Counted from the first letter of the stretch, positions 1 through 8,933 are shown. The stretch: 64,000 bases of DNA from Labilithrix sp. (GCA_019637155.1 JAHBWE010000005.1:186001-250000); one strand, 5' to 3'. The notes: generated by a model from the letters alone, not told the origin. Program-made: numbers and translations.

Positions 1-2
1 AC

Positions 3-104
3 AAGGATCTCGCGTGGTGCATCGCCGTCGACGACGGGCGGTTCGTCTACGACCTGCAACGCCTCGCCGCGAGCGGGGGGTTAGCGGCTAGCGGCGGCCC
101 TTGA
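3..104 (+). CDS. C-terminal end of an unidentified gene (5' partial)
   Basis: Last 33 codons of a gene that begins before the window. The third frame reads KDLAWCIAVDDGRFVYDLQR and on to a TGA at 102-104; this composition looks like protein, while the other two forward frames give Ser/Thr/Arg-rich strings typical of shadow frames. It overlaps by 17 bp the 3' end of the convergent zinc-ribbon gene. The fragment is too short to name a family. Confidence 0.4.
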   Translation, partial: KDLAWCIAVDDGRFVYDLQRLAASGGLAASGGP

Positions 105-264
105 AGCCCATCATGTTCTGAACGACCGCTTCGCTCTCCTCCGCGATCTCGGCGCTTTCGCGCGCGCGGTCCGCGCAGTCTTCGCAGAGCTTCTTCGACT
201 TGCCGTCGACCTTGACGGACACGAGCTTGTCGGCCTCTTCGTCGCACCCTTTGCACGTCGGCAT
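88..264 (-). CDS. Small Zn-ribbon protein, 58 aa
   Basis: Encodes a 58-residue protein starting MPTCKGCDEEADKLVSVKVD and ending MMGFKGRR. It has two CxxC knuckles (Cys4/Cys7 and Cys27/Cys30) that would bind one zinc ion, followed by an acidic helix. No enzymatic residues are visible, so a structural or protein/nucleic-acid binding role is inferred. It is divergent from pspA with only 24 bp between the start codons, so the promoter of one gene must lie inside the other or be shared. No named family is recognised. Confidence 0.7.
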   Translation of the reverse strand: MPTCKGCDEEADKLVSVKVDGKSKKLCEDCADRARESAEIAEESEAVVQNMMGFKGRR

Positions 265-288
265 GATCCATCCTTATCATGGGGAGCC

Positions 289-993
289 ATGGGCATCTTC
301 GATCGGATGGGGAAGGTCATTTCGAGCAATCTCAACTCGATGCTCGACAAGGCCGAGGACGACAAGAAGCTCCTCGAGCTCAACCTCGAAGAAATGGCCG
401 AACAGCTCAAGGCTGGACGGCAGGACGTCATCGCCGCCGTCGCCGCCGAGAAGCAGCTGCGCAAGAAGTCCGACGACCTGAAGGCCGAGGTCGAAAAATG
501 GGAGAAGCGCGCCGAGCTCGCGCTCAAGAGCGAGGACGAGACGCTCGCGCGTGAGGCGCTCCGGCAAAAGAAGCGCGCCGAGGGTGAGGTCGAGACGGTC
601 GAGAAGGCCCGCATCGAGCAGCGCGACACGGCCCTGAAGATGAAAGAAGAGCTCGAGCGCATGGAGCAGAAGCTCGATGAGCTCAAGATGCGCAAAGGGA
701 CCATCGCCGCTCGCGCGAGCCAGGCGCGGTCCGGGTCGACCGAGCTCGGGGCGCGCGGGAGCCAGTCGAGCGCGTTCGACAACTTCCGGAAGATGGAAGA
801 AAAGATCGAGGGGCGCGAGCAGGAAGGGCTCGCGATGCGCGAGGTCGAAGACGCCCTCGGCACGAACGACAAGCGTGACCTCGAAGACAAGTTCCGCGAC
901 CTCGAGCGCGGTCTCTCCGGCGGCGGATCTTCGAAGAAGGACGACGCGATCGAGGACGAGCTCGCCGCGCTGAAGAAGCGAATCCGCGTCTGA
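289..993 (+). CDS. pspA: PspA/IM30 family membrane-stress protein
   Basis: 234-residue protein, almost entirely helical coiled coil, starting MGIFDRMGKVISSNLNSMLD. This matches the amphipathic N-terminal helix and first helix of phage-shock protein A / Vipp1 (family usually 220-260 aa). Members bind stressed inner membrane and assemble ESCRT-III-like rods or rings. Residues 25-150 are continuous Lys/Glu/Arg/Leu heptads. A flexible Ser/Gly segment near 140-160 precedes a last helix ending in KKRIRV. A GGGGAG Shine-Dalgarno sits just before the ATG. No pspF/pspBC partners lie nearby; the neighbours are a Zn-ribbon protein and a large signalling-like ATPase. Confidence 0.9.
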   Translation: MGIFDRMGKVISSNLNSMLDKAEDDKKLLELNLEEMAEQLKAGRQDVIAAVAAEKQLRKKSDDLKAEVEKWEKRAELALKSEDETLAREALRQKKRAEGEVETVEKARIEQRDTALKMKEELERMEQKLDELKMRKGTIAARASQARSGSTELGARGSQSSAFDNFRKMEEKIEGREQEGLAMREVEDALGTNDKRDLEDKFRDLERGLSGGGSSKKDDAIEDELAALKKRIRV

Positions 994-1011
994 CGAACGG
1001 ACGAGAGCGAC

Positions 1012-3729
1012 GTGGACGGCCGCCTCATCGTCAGCTTTCGCGCGGTGGGAGGTCCCGGGAGGCCCTTCCTCGAACGAGCGCGCTCGCTCATCGCGCGTTA
1101 CTCGGAGCTCGGCGGCGTTCACGTCGGCTTCGACGTCATGAAGATCACGTTCGCGTTCGACGCCGCGAACTTCGCCTCGATCCTCGAGGCCTCGATCGCG
1201 GGCGGAGAAGAGAACCAAGGCGAAGAGCCGCTCTGGGCGGTCGGAATGGCGCAGGGCGACATCCGTCCGGTGAAGGACCAGGGCTCCGACCTCATGTCGA
1301 GCGGCGTCCTCTGGTGGGGGCCGCCCATCGTCGCCGCTTCGGCGCTCTCGCAGCTCGCGCGCCCGGGCGAGATCCTCGTCGCGCAGACGATCCCGGCCCT
1401 CCGCAGCGGCGAGCTCGTCACGTCGGGCCTCCGCATCGCGCGCGAAGGGACGCTGCGCGTGCGCGGGAGGCGCGTCGACCGCCGGCAGCCGTGGAGGCGA
1501 TCGGCGGCCGAGAACCTCGCGCGGATGCGGGAGCCGCGGCTCGTCGGCGCGCACTTGCCGAACGTGCCGCTCGTGCCGGGGCAGGTCTCGGTGCTGCGCG
1601 CGGACCCGGGGGCGGGCGGGACGCGACTGCTCTACGAGCTCGCGGTGAAGGCGCCGCGCGCGCTCGTCATCTCGCCGACCGGATCGGGGTTCGAGCCGCT
1701 CGGCGCGCTGCGGCGCGCGTTCGTGCGCTCGATCGGCGGGACGATTCACCCGCTCCTCCTCGAGCTCGCCCAGCCGCTCGACGATCTGCTCAAGGGGAGG
1801 GGGACGTCGGCCGTCCTCGCGGCGAAGCTCCTCGCCGCGTTCCTGTGGCCGAAGCAGTCCGGGACCAGCAGCGCGCTCATCATCGACGACGCGAAGGCGG
1901 TGGACCCGGCGACGCTCGAGGCGTGCGTCCGCGCCGTGAAGACGGTGCCCACCTTCGGGATCATCGCGCGCCTCGACGCGACGAGCGGCCTCCCGTCGGT
2001 CCTCGCCGCGCTGCCGAAGGCCTCGGAGCACGAGATCCCCGCGCTCTCGCGCGAGGGCGCGGAGGACATCGCCGTCGGGGCGTCCGGCGGCGCGCTCGAT
2101 CCGCTCGCGCGCGGACGCTGGGCGCGCCTCGGCGGCGGGAACGCGCTCGCGATCGTGGAGGGCATCACCCTCGGCATCGCGAGCGGCGACCTCACCTGGC
2201 AAGGAGAGCGCGCGACGCCGCGATCGCGCGCGGCCGGACGCGGGAAGGTGCTCAGCGCCGCGAAGTGGATCCGCCGCCGCGCGAACGCGGAGAGCACTCC
2301 GGCGCGAGCGCTCCTTTCCGTCATCGCGGTGCTCGGCGGCGACGCCAAGGCGACGATGCTCGTGAAGATCCTCGAGCGCGCGAACATCCGCATCGACGTC
2401 GCGGCGACGCTCCAGGCGCTCGAGAAGAGCCGCTGGATCGCGATCCGCGAGACACGCATCCCGAACGAGCGCGGCGAGATGCGCGCGGAGACGTGGGTCT
2501 CGTTCCCGGCGCGCACGCATCACAAGGCGCTCTTCAACACGCTCGAGGACGACGCGCGCAAGAAGCTCCACCTCGCGATCGCGCGCGTCATCGAGGAAGA
2601 GCAAGGCGCGTTCGGGCGCGTGGAGGCGGCGTGGCACGCTGCGCAGGGCGGAGAGACGACACGCGCGGCGCAGATGCTCGTCGAAGGGGCGGCCGCGACG
2701 TCGGACGCTCACTTCGAGGCGAGCACCACCCAGCTGATCGCGTTCGCGCGCCGCGTCGATCCCGCGTGCGAGCCGCAGGCGGTGGAGATCCTCTCGCGCG
2801 CGGTGGAGCGCGCATCGGCGCCGCCGCCGCCGGTCGTGGTGTCGGCGCCGCCGCCGACCGTTCCGCAGTCCGACGCGCCGCCGTTCTTCAGCGCGCCGTT
2901 CCCGTCGACCGAGCACGCCTCGATCCCCGTGCCGAGGTCGGCGTCGATGCAGCCGGCGCCTTCGCAGCAACCGCCCACCGCCGCGCGCATCGCCGCGATC
3001 GCGTCGGTGCCGCCGATGCCGCACACTCGCGGGACGGCTTCGCCGCGGCCGGTCAGCATCCCGCCGACCTCGCGCGCGCCGCTCGATCTGCTGTCGGAGC
3101 TCGCGCCGGCGCCGCCCGAGGGCGCTCCCGCCGAGGACGAGCCCGACTCGCTGATCGAGCACGCTCGCATCGTCGCGCCGAAGCCCAAGGTCGCGGAGAC
3201 GGAGCCGCCGACGATGAGCGACGAGCCGCGCACGGCGTCGGGGATCCCGCCGAACGCGACGGGCTCCGTGCCCCCGTCGTCGCAGTCGAGCGGGTCCCAG
3301 GTCGCCGCGCGCATCGGCGAGCTCGCGAAGGAGGCGCTCCTCGCCGCCGACAACGCGGCGCTCGAGCGCTGGGTCGACGGCCTCCGGGCGTCGGGGGAGA
3401 GCCCCGCGTTCGCGGAGCGCCTCGGGGCGATGGCGCGGCTCGGCCGCGGCGACATCGGGGACGCGCTCCGCGTGCTCCGCCGCACGCGCCAGGAGCTCGA
3501 TCCGAACGACCATCGGCGCCGCTGCCAGACCTCGCTCGCGCTCGGCGTCGCGCTGAGCGTCGCGCACCGCCCCGACGAAGCGCTGCTAGAGAGCCTCGAC
3601 GCGCTCGCGCGCGCGCGCCAGATCGGCGACGAGCGCGGCGCGAAGGCGTGCCTCGCGTTCCTCGCGAAGCTCTACTCGTCGACCGGACGCGACGCCGACG
3701 GCGAGCGTCTCCGCCAGCGCTCGCTCTAA
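1012..3729 (+). CDS. Degenerate cyclase-like / STAND-like ATPase / helical-repeat protein
   Basis: 905-residue protein, GTG start preceded by GAGAG. Residues ~1-165 resemble a class III nucleotidyl cyclase fold (VGMAQGDIRPV, then WWGPPIVAASALSQLARPGE, like the 'GPxVNxAARLxxxARPGEI' strand of cyclases), but the metal-binding aspartates are not evident. Residues ~185-430 resemble an AAA/STAND ATPase whose P-loop is eroded to ADPGAGGTR (no GK[ST]). A helical part (430-600), a 140-residue Pro/Ala/Ser linker (~600-740) and TPR-like helices (~755-900) follow. This is the order of cyclase-ATPase-TPR signalling proteins, but catalysis looks lost, so a scaffold or sensor role is inferred. Its 3' end overlaps the convergent sctU by 4 bp. 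Confidence 0.6.
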   Translation: MDGRLIVSFRAVGGPGRPFLERARSLIARYSELGGVHVGFDVMKITFAFDAANFASILEASIAGGEENQGEEPLWAVGMAQGDIRPVKDQGSDLMSSGVLWWGPPIVAASALSQLARPGEILVAQTIPALRSGELVTSGLRIAREGTLRVRGRRVDRRQPWRRSAAENLARMREPRLVGAHLPNVPLVPGQVSVLRADPGAGGTRLLYELAVKAPRALVISPTGSGFEPLGALRRAFVRSIGGTIHPLLLELAQPLDDLLKGRGTSAVLAAKLLAAFLWPKQSGTSSALIIDDAKAVDPATLEACVRAVKTVPTFGIIARLDATSGLPSVLAALPKASEHEIPALSREGAEDIAVGASGGALDPLARGRWARLGGGNALAIVEGITLGIASGDLTWQGERATPRSRAAGRGKVLSAAKWIRRRANAESTPARALLSVIAVLGGDAKATMLVKILERANIRIDVAATLQALEKSRWIAIRETRIPNERGEMRAETWVSFPARTHHKALFNTLEDDARKKLHLAIARVIEEEQGAFGRVEAAWHAAQGGETTRAAQMLVEGAAATSDAHFEASTTQLIAFARRVDPACEPQAVEILSRAVERASAPPPPVVVSAPPPTVPQSDAPPFFSAPFPSTEHASIPVPRSASMQPAPSQQPPTAARIAAIASVPPMPHTRGTASPRPVSIPPTSRAPLDLLSELAPAPPEGAPAEDEPDSLIEHARIVAPKPKVAETEPPTMSDEPRTASGIPPNATGSVPPSSQSSGSQVAARIGELAKEALLAADNAALERWVDGLRASGESPAFAERLGAMARLGRGDIGDALRVLRRTRQELDPNDHRRRCQTSLALGVALSVAHRPDEALLESLDALARARQIGDERGAKACLAFLAKLYSSTGRDADGERLRQRSL

Positions 3730-4760
3730 GTCGGCGGCCGCTCGTCCCACGCCTCACGGAGGATCTCGGCGACCGCCTCGTAGAGCGCCTCCGGGATCTC
3801 GTCGCCGGGCTGGAGCTCGACGAGCGCGCGCGCGAGCGGGACGTCGCGGAGGACGGGGACGCCGTAGTGATGCGCGGCCTCGACGATGCGGCGCGCGAGA
3901 TCGCCGTGGCCGGTCGCGACGACGACCGGCGCGTCGTCCTCGTTTCCGTCGTACTTCAAGGCGCAGGCGAGGTGGGTGGGGTTCACGACGACGACACTTG
4001 CATTCTTCACGTTTCCGACGGTGGCCGACGCGAGCATCTCGTGATGCGCGCGCTCGCGGGCGGCCTTCTGCTCGGGGTCGCCCTCGCTCTCCTTGTGCTC
4101 CCGCTTCACCTCGTCCTTCGACATCATGAGGCGCTTGCGCCAGGCGCGGCGCGTGACGACGACGTCGAGGACGGCGAGGAACAGACCGGCCACCGCGGCG
4201 CGCTTCGCGACGTCCATCGCGATCTCGCGCGCGACGACGATCGCGCTGTCGACGCGGCCTACCGTGTGCGCGATCGAGGCGGCGTGCGCGCGGAGCGCGG
4301 TGTACGCGAAGTAGCCCACCGCGAGCGCGAGGAGCGCGGCGCGCGCGACGTTGACGAGGCGCTGCGACGAGAAGAGCTGCTTGAACCCTTCGACCGGGTT
4401 CAGCTTGCCGAGGTCGGGCGCGAGCTTCTTCGTCGCGATCACGCCGCCGGTCTGGACGAGCGACGTCACCGCGCCGGTCACCGCCGCGACGCCGAGGATG
4501 GGCGCCGACATCATGAGCACGCCGCCGGCGAGGCTCATCGTGTCGAGGTGCGCGCTCGGCGTCAGGGCCGCCGCCTGTCCGATCGCGGCGCGGAGATCGT
4601 CGCCGGATCGCGCCGCCAGCGCCGCCGCGGCGGCAGGAGCGATCGCGATCGCGCAGAGGAACGCGACCGACTGGCTCGCGAAGGTGCTGAGCGGGCTGTT
4701 GCCCTCCTCCTGCGCCTTCCGGATCCGCTTAGGCGTCGGCTCTTCGGTCTTGTCGCTCAC
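3726..4760 (-). CDS. sctU: Type III secretion export-apparatus switch protein (SctU/FlhB/YscU family)
   Basis: 344-residue inner-membrane protein. It starts MSDKTEEPTPKRIRKAQEEG, the family N-terminal signature. Four hydrophobic segments lie near 30-50, 80-105, 135-160 and 185-205, followed by a Lys/Glu linker and a cytoplasmic domain with the autocleavage site N260-PTH. In the family, cleavage after this Asn switches substrate class from needle/hook to later substrates. Length is normal. It lies 9 bp behind obg on the same strand, with no other secretion gene in the window. That isolation is unusual, since SctU normally sits with SctRST. A flagellar FlhB cannot be excluded from sequence alone. 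Confidence 0.88.
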   Translation of the reverse strand: MSDKTEEPTPKRIRKAQEEGNSPLSTFASQSVAFLCAIAIAPAAAAALAARSGDDLRAAIGQAAALTPSAHLDTMSLAGGVLMMSAPILGVAAVTGAVTSLVQTGGVIATKKLAPDLGKLNPVEGFKQLFSSQRLVNVARAALLALAVGYFAYTALRAHAASIAHTVGRVDSAIVVAREIAMDVAKRAAVAGLFLAVLDVVVTRRAWRKRLMMSKDEVKREHKESEGDPEQKAARERAHHEMLASATVGNVKNASVVVVNPTHLACALKYDGNEDDAPVVVATGHGDLARRIVEAAHHYGVPVLRDVPLARALVELQPGDEIPEALYEAVAEILREAWDERPPT

Positions 4761-4769
4761 GCACGCCCA

Positions 4770-5948
4770 TTATCGACCCGGGCGCCGAGAGGTTGCGCGC
4801 TCTTTAGCGACCTTCTTCGACGCAACGACCTTCTTCGACGAGGCGGTCTTCTTCGTTGCAGAGGCCTTCGTCTTCTTCTTTGCGGCCGCCGCCTTCGGAC
4901 GTGGTGCGGAGGACGGACGCGGGGAAGGGGTGTCCCAGTCTTCGACGCCGTGGCCGGTGACGAGGCGGTAGAGCGCGATCGAGAGCTCGCGGACGCCCTC
5001 GCCGGTGGCGGCGGAGACGAGGCGGAGATCGATCTTTCGCTTCGCGAAGCGCTTCTTGACGAGGTCGTACGCCTCGCGCACCTCCGGGAGGTCCGCCTTC
5101 GAGAGCGCGACGACCTGCGGCCGCTTCGCGAGCTCCGGATCGAAGCGGGCGAGCTCCTTCATCAGGGCGTCGTAGTCGGCGAGCGGGTCGCGCCCCTCGC
5201 CGAAGTCGAGCGTCACGAGGTGAAGCAGCGCGCGCGTCCGCTCGACGTGCTTGAGGAACCGATGCCCGAGGCCCGCGCCCTCGGCCGCGCCGGGGATGAG
5301 GCCGGGGATGTCGGCGACGACCATCGAGGCCTCGTCGCCGATGCGGACGACGCCGAGGTGCGGCGTGAGCGTCGTGAACGGGTAGTCCGCGACCTTGGGC
5401 TGCGCGCGCGACACCGCGCGGATGAACGTGCTCTTGCCGACGTTCGGGAAGCCGAGGAGGCCCACGTCGGCCATGACCTTCAGCTCGAGGCGGAGCTTCC
5501 GCTCCTCGCCCGCTTCGCCCGGCTCCGCGCGGCGGGGGGCGCGATCGTACGGCGTCGCGAAGTGGATGTTCCCGCGGCCGCCGCGACCGCCCTTCGCGAC
5601 GACGACGCGCGCGTTCGGCTCGTGGATGTCGAAGAGGAGCGCCCCGGTCTCGCGATCGTAGACCTGCGTGCCGAGCGGGACGCGCACGACGTAGTCCTCG
5701 CCGCCGCGGCCGTACATGTCCTTGCCGTGACCTTGCTCGCCGTTCGGCGCCCGGATCGCGCGCGCGTAGGTGAGATCGAGCAGCGTCGAGAGCCCCTCGT
5801 CCGCGACGAAGACGACGTCGGCGCCGCGCCCGCCGTCGCCGCCGGAGGGCCCCCCGAAGGGGACGAACTTCTCGCGCCGGAACGCGATCGCGCCGTTGCC
5901 GCCCTTGCCCGCAATGACGTCTACTTCGCAAGAGTCGACGAACTTCAC
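4770..5948 (-). CDS. obg: GTPase Obg (CgtA)
   Basis: 392-residue Obg-family GTPase acting in 50S subunit maturation and stress control. The Gly-rich Obg fold occupies residues 1-160 (VIAGKGGNGAIAFRREKF, GGDGGRGADVVF). The G domain follows with G1 GFPNVGKST, the switch-II motif DIPG, G4 SKAD (usually NKxD) and G5 SAA. In place of an ordered C-terminal domain there is a 55-residue Lys/Ala/Ser tail of KK repeats, likely disordered and RNA-binding. It is the first gene of a minus-strand pair with sctU and is divergent from the MBL hydrolase at 5984 (35 bp apart). Confidence 0.96.
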   Translation of the reverse strand: MKFVDSCEVDVIAGKGGNGAIAFRREKFVPFGGPSGGDGGRGADVVFVADEGLSTLLDLTYARAIRAPNGEQGHGKDMYGRGGEDYVVRVPLGTQVYDRETGALLFDIHEPNARVVVAKGGRGGRGNIHFATPYDRAPRRAEPGEAGEERKLRLELKVMADVGLLGFPNVGKSTFIRAVSRAQPKVADYPFTTLTPHLGVVRIGDEASMVVADIPGLIPGAAEGAGLGHRFLKHVERTRALLHLVTLDFGEGRDPLADYDALMKELARFDPELAKRPQVVALSKADLPEVREAYDLVKKRFAKRKIDLRLVSAATGEGVRELSIALYRLVTGHGVEDWDTPSPRPSSAPRPKAAAAKKKTKASATKKTASSKKVVASKKVAKERATSRRPGR

Positions 5949-5983
5949 GCGATCGAGATACTACGGAACGACGAAGACCGGCG

Positions 5984-6847
5984 ATGAAGATCCATCATCT
6001 GAACCTCTGCACGATGTGTCCCTTCGGCGGGCGCTTCGTCTCCGGCGGGCAGGGCGGCATGCTCTCCCACGGAGAGCTCATCATCCACTCCCTCCTCGTC
6101 GAGACGCCGAACGACGGGCTCGTCCTCGTCGACACCGGCATGGGCCTCGACGACGTGCGAAGGCCGATCCGCCGGCTCGGCCTCGGCTTCGTGCAGCTCG
6201 CGCGGCCGCAGCTCCGCGAAGAGCACACCGCCGCGCGGCAAGTCGAGCGGCTCGGCTTCAAGCGGAGCGACGTCCGTCACATCGTGTGCACGCACCTCGA
6301 CGTCGATCACGCCGGCGGCCTCCCCGACTTCCCCGACGCGAAGGTGCACGTGCACGCGCGCGAGAAGGACGCCGCGCTCTCGCCGAAGACCTTCTTCGAG
6401 CGCGAGCGCTACAAGCAGGTTCAGTGGGCGCACGGGCCGAAGTGGGAGACGCACGAGGCCGGCGGCGACAAGTGGTTCGGGCTCGAGAGCGTCCGCGTCG
6501 TCGCGGAGGACGTGTTGCTCGTCCCGCTCCCGGGCCACAGCCGCGGCCACTCGGCGGTGGCGGTGCGCGCCGACGATCCGGTGGGCCCCGACTGGCTGCT
6601 CCACTGCGGCGACGCGTATTTCTTCCACCTCGAGAAGGAGGACCCCGACTGCTGTCCGCCCGTGCTCCGCCGCTTCCAGGAGACGGTCGCGATCGACGAC
6701 ACGAAGCGCATCGCGAACGCGAAGCGCGTGCGGGAGCTCCATCGCGAGCACGGGCGGAAGGTCCGCGTGTTCTCTGCGCACGATCCGCACGAGTACCGCG
6801 CCCTCGCCGAGACCGAGCGCGATCGCTCGGGCCCGCTGCCGGCCTAG
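5984..6847 (+). CDS. MBL-fold hydrolase, N-acyl-homoserine-lactonase-like
   Basis: 287-residue cytoplasmic metallo-beta-lactamase-fold enzyme, starting MKIHHLNLCTMCPFGG. The metal motif is HLDVDHAGG (HxDxDH rather than HxHxDH, a variant found in this lactonase-like subfamily). Further ligands are expected at GHSRGH, the aspartate of HCGDAYF and the histidine of SAHDPHEY. The length and the N-terminal strand match AiiA/AttM-like lactonases, which open the lactone ring of quorum signals. The real substrate is unknown and other lactones or esters are possible. It is convergent with the lipoprotein at 6851 (3-bp gap). Confidence 0.8.
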   Translation: MKIHHLNLCTMCPFGGRFVSGGQGGMLSHGELIIHSLLVETPNDGLVLVDTGMGLDDVRRPIRRLGLGFVQLARPQLREEHTAARQVERLGFKRSDVRHIVCTHLDVDHAGGLPDFPDAKVHVHAREKDAALSPKTFFERERYKQVQWAHGPKWETHEAGGDKWFGLESVRVVAEDVLLVPLPGHSRGHSAVAVRADDPVGPDWLLHCGDAYFFHLEKEDPDCCPPVLRRFQETVAIDDTKRIANAKRVRELHREHGRKVRVFSAHDPHEYRALAETERDRSGPLPA

Positions 6848-6850
6848 CGG

Positions 6851-7681
6851 CTACTCGATGCTGAAGGTGACCTTGAAGTTGCCGGCGGACCCCGTCTTGC
6901 CGTCGACGATGACGGTGTGGCTCGTCCCGTCCTCGACCGCGAACTGCAACGTCTCGTCGCCGGCGCCGGTCTTCGCGTTGGCGCACGCCTTCTGCACGAC
7001 GTCGTCGGCGCACGTGTCGCCGGCGTAGACGTAGGCGTCGTAGTTGGTCGCGGTGACGGCCACGCGCAACGTGCCCTTCTTGTGCGCGGTGATCTTGAAC
7101 GTCCGGTCGTTCGTCGCGCCGCCGCGCGTCGCGGTGCTCCCCGCCGCGCTGCACTCCGTCTTCGAGGTGTGGTTGCCGCCGCCGTTGGTCGTGCTCGTCA
7201 AGGTCGGCCGGTGAGCGCCGCCCCAGACGTGCACGGCGAGGCCCGGGCATGAAGCGGTTGCTTGCGCCGTCGCGCCGGCGAGCTTGCAGTCGCCGTTGCA
7301 GCCGTCGTCGTCGACGTCGTTGCCGTCGTCGCAGTCCTCGCCGCTCTGCACCTTGCCGTCGCCGCAGCGCGCGGCGCCGCCGCCGCCGTCGTCGTCCGGC
7401 TGCTCGAACCCGCCGTCGAAGTCGTCGTCGTCGCCGAACGGGGGATAGTCCGGATCGCTCGGGTCGTACGGGATCTCCGGGTTGTCGAACGTCTCGCAGG
7501 GGATGCACGGCCCGTAGCTGTTGCCGTCGGCAGCGCAGACCTTCTCGCCTTGCTCGCGATCCTGGCAGCGGCAGTACGACGCCTTGTTCGGCGTGCACAG
7601 CGTCTTCGGCTTCGCGCCGTTCGACGACGAGCAAGCGACGACGATGCCGGTGAGCGCGAGGAGCAGGGAAGCGAAGCGCAT
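6851..7681 (-). CDS. Lipoprotein with a myxobacterial Cys-rich repeat (second of two)
   Basis: 276 residues. A lipobox ends ...ALTGIVVAC, giving a lipoprotein after signal peptidase II. A Cys-rich segment (LCTPNKASYCRCQDREQG) is followed by an acidic Asp/Gly/Pro linker and one repeat CGDGKVQSGEDCDDGN of the DUF4215/myxococcus disulfide type. A C-terminal beta-sandwich-like domain resembles a pre-peptidase C-terminal domain (FKITAHKKGTLRVAVTATNY, then HTVIVDG). It is last in the matrixin operon, 4 bp after the related gene at 7686-8933, to which it is clearly paralogous. A surface-exposed, disulfide-stabilised binding role is inferred. Confidence 0.82.
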   Translation of the reverse strand: MRFASLLLALTGIVVACSSSNGAKPKTLCTPNKASYCRCQDREQGEKVCAADGNSYGPCIPCETFDNPEIPYDPSDPDYPPFGDDDDFDGGFEQPDDDGGGGAARCGDGKVQSGEDCDDGNDVDDDGCNGDCKLAGATAQATASCPGLAVHVWGGAHRPTLTSTTNGGGNHTSKTECSAAGSTATRGGATNDRTFKITAHKKGTLRVAVTATNYDAYVYAGDTCADDVVQKACANAKTGAGDETLQFAVEDGTSHTVIVDGKTGSAGNFKVTFSIE

Positions 7682-7685
7682 CGAG

Positions 7686-8933
7686 CTACGGCAGCTTGAA
7701 GGTGATCGTGTAGTCGCCCTTGTTGTCGGAGATCCCGCCGCCGTCGACCGCGATGAAGACGGTCTTCCCGCTCGTCACCGCGAGCGTCATCGTCTCGTCT
7801 CCCCCCGCGGACCTGTCGTTCGCGCACTTCGTCGCTGGCGCGTTCGCGGAGCAGGTATCGTGCGCCGAGAGCATGAGGTTCTTGAGCTGTGCGGGGGCGG
7901 GCGGTGCCGTCAGCGTGACCGTGAGCGTGCCGCTCGCGCGCGGCGTGACCTTGTAGATGTGATCGTTGTAGGTGTTGGTCCCGGTGAGCTCGCACGCCTG
8001 CGACGGCGTCGCGAGGCTGTTGCCGTAGTCTGCGGTGGAGCCCGTGCCCGTCACGGTCTGGCCCTTCCAGATCTCGAGCGGGTGGCCGGCGTTGCAGCTG
8101 CCGCCGCTCGCGGGGTTGCCGTCGACGGCGCGGCAGTTCGCGTTGCAGCCGTCGCCGTTGACGTTGTTGCCGTCGTCGCAGGCCTCGCCCTGGTCGACCT
8201 TGCCGTCGCCGCAGAACGAGCCGGTCGTGAGCTTCACCGTCGCGCTGAACTCGCCGCTGCCGCCGGAGGCGCCGTCGATGAAGAGGAAGTAGTCGCGCCC
8301 CGTGACGACGTTCGTCGACATCGTCGCGACCTTGGTCCCGCTCTGCGGACCGCACGTCGCTTGGTCGTTCTCGTCGTCGCAGGTCCTGCGAAGGTACGTG
8401 ATCGGGTCGAGCGCGCCCTTGCCGGTGACCTGCACCTCGAGCTTGCCGCTGCCGGAGGGGATGAGGTGATAGACGAAGTCGCGCGCGTCGACCGCCGCCG
8501 CGCAGGCGCCGCCGGGCTTGCCGCGGCGATCGTTCACCGCGCGGCTCGTGTCGCCTTCGAGCTTGATCGTCTGACCGGGAGGGACGGAGACGGTCTTGCC
8601 GGGGCACGTGTCGAGCTCGCTCGGCTCGTTGTCGTCGTCATCGTCGTCGTCGCCCTGACCCGGGATGATGTCGCCGTTGCCGTCGACGTCCTTCCCGGTG
8701 TTGGGGTCGGCGACCTCGCCGCAGTCACCCTCTTTGTTCACCGCGCACTGGCCGAAGCTCCTGCCGTCCTGACAGAGCTTCGTGCCCTTCGTGCGGTCGG
8801 CGCAGCGGCAGAAGACGTAAGCGCCGGGCGTGCAGATCATGTCGTCGCTCGTGGAGCTCGGCGTCACGGTCGTGCAGGCGACCGCGAGAACCCCAAGTAC
8901 GACCGCCGCCGAAAGCCAAAGGCCACCTCTCAT
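7686..8933 (-). CDS. Lipoprotein with a myxobacterial Cys-rich repeat and two beta-sandwich domains
   Basis: 415 residues starting MRGGLWLSAAVVLGVLAVAC (lipobox VLAVAC). An N-terminal Cys-rich piece (ICTPGAYVFCRCADRTKG) and an Asp-rich linker precede one PPC-like sandwich (~125-235). Then come the repeat CGDGKVDQGEACDDGN (~240-265) and a second sandwich (~275-410). The shorter downstream paralogue has one repeat and one sandwich, so this looks like an internal domain duplication. Its ATG overlaps the TGA of the matrixin gene (ATGA, 8930-8933), implying translational coupling. The Asp/Asn-rich stretches could bind calcium. Confidence 0.82.
   Translation of the reverse strand: MRGGLWLSAAVVLGVLAVACTTVTPSSTSDDMICTPGAYVFCRCADRTKGTKLCQDGRSFGQCAVNKEGDCGEVADPNTGKDVDGNGDIIPGQGDDDDDDDNEPSELDTCPGKTVSVPPGQTIKLEGDTSRAVNDRRGKPGGACAAAVDARDFVYHLIPSGSGKLEVQVTGKGALDPITYLRRTCDDENDQATCGPQSGTKVATMSTNVVTGRDYFLFIDGASGGSGEFSATVKLTTGSFCGDGKVDQGEACDDGNNVNGDGCNANCRAVDGNPASGGSCNAGHPLEIWKGQTVTGTGSTADYGNSLATPSQACELTGTNTYNDHIYKVTPRASGTLTVTLTAPPAPAQLKNLMLSAHDTCSANAPATKCANDRSAGGDETMTLAVTSGKTVFIAVDGGGISDNKGDYTITFKLP

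Noticed and set aside
277..3567. 1096-codon minus-strand frame opposite pspA and the large ATPase-like gene
   Set aside because: Shadow frame rich in Arg/Ala/Glu with no recognisable motif.
1314..5987. 1557-codon plus-strand frame
   Set aside because: It spans two oppositely oriented genes (sctU and obg), and its composition is that of a shadow frame.
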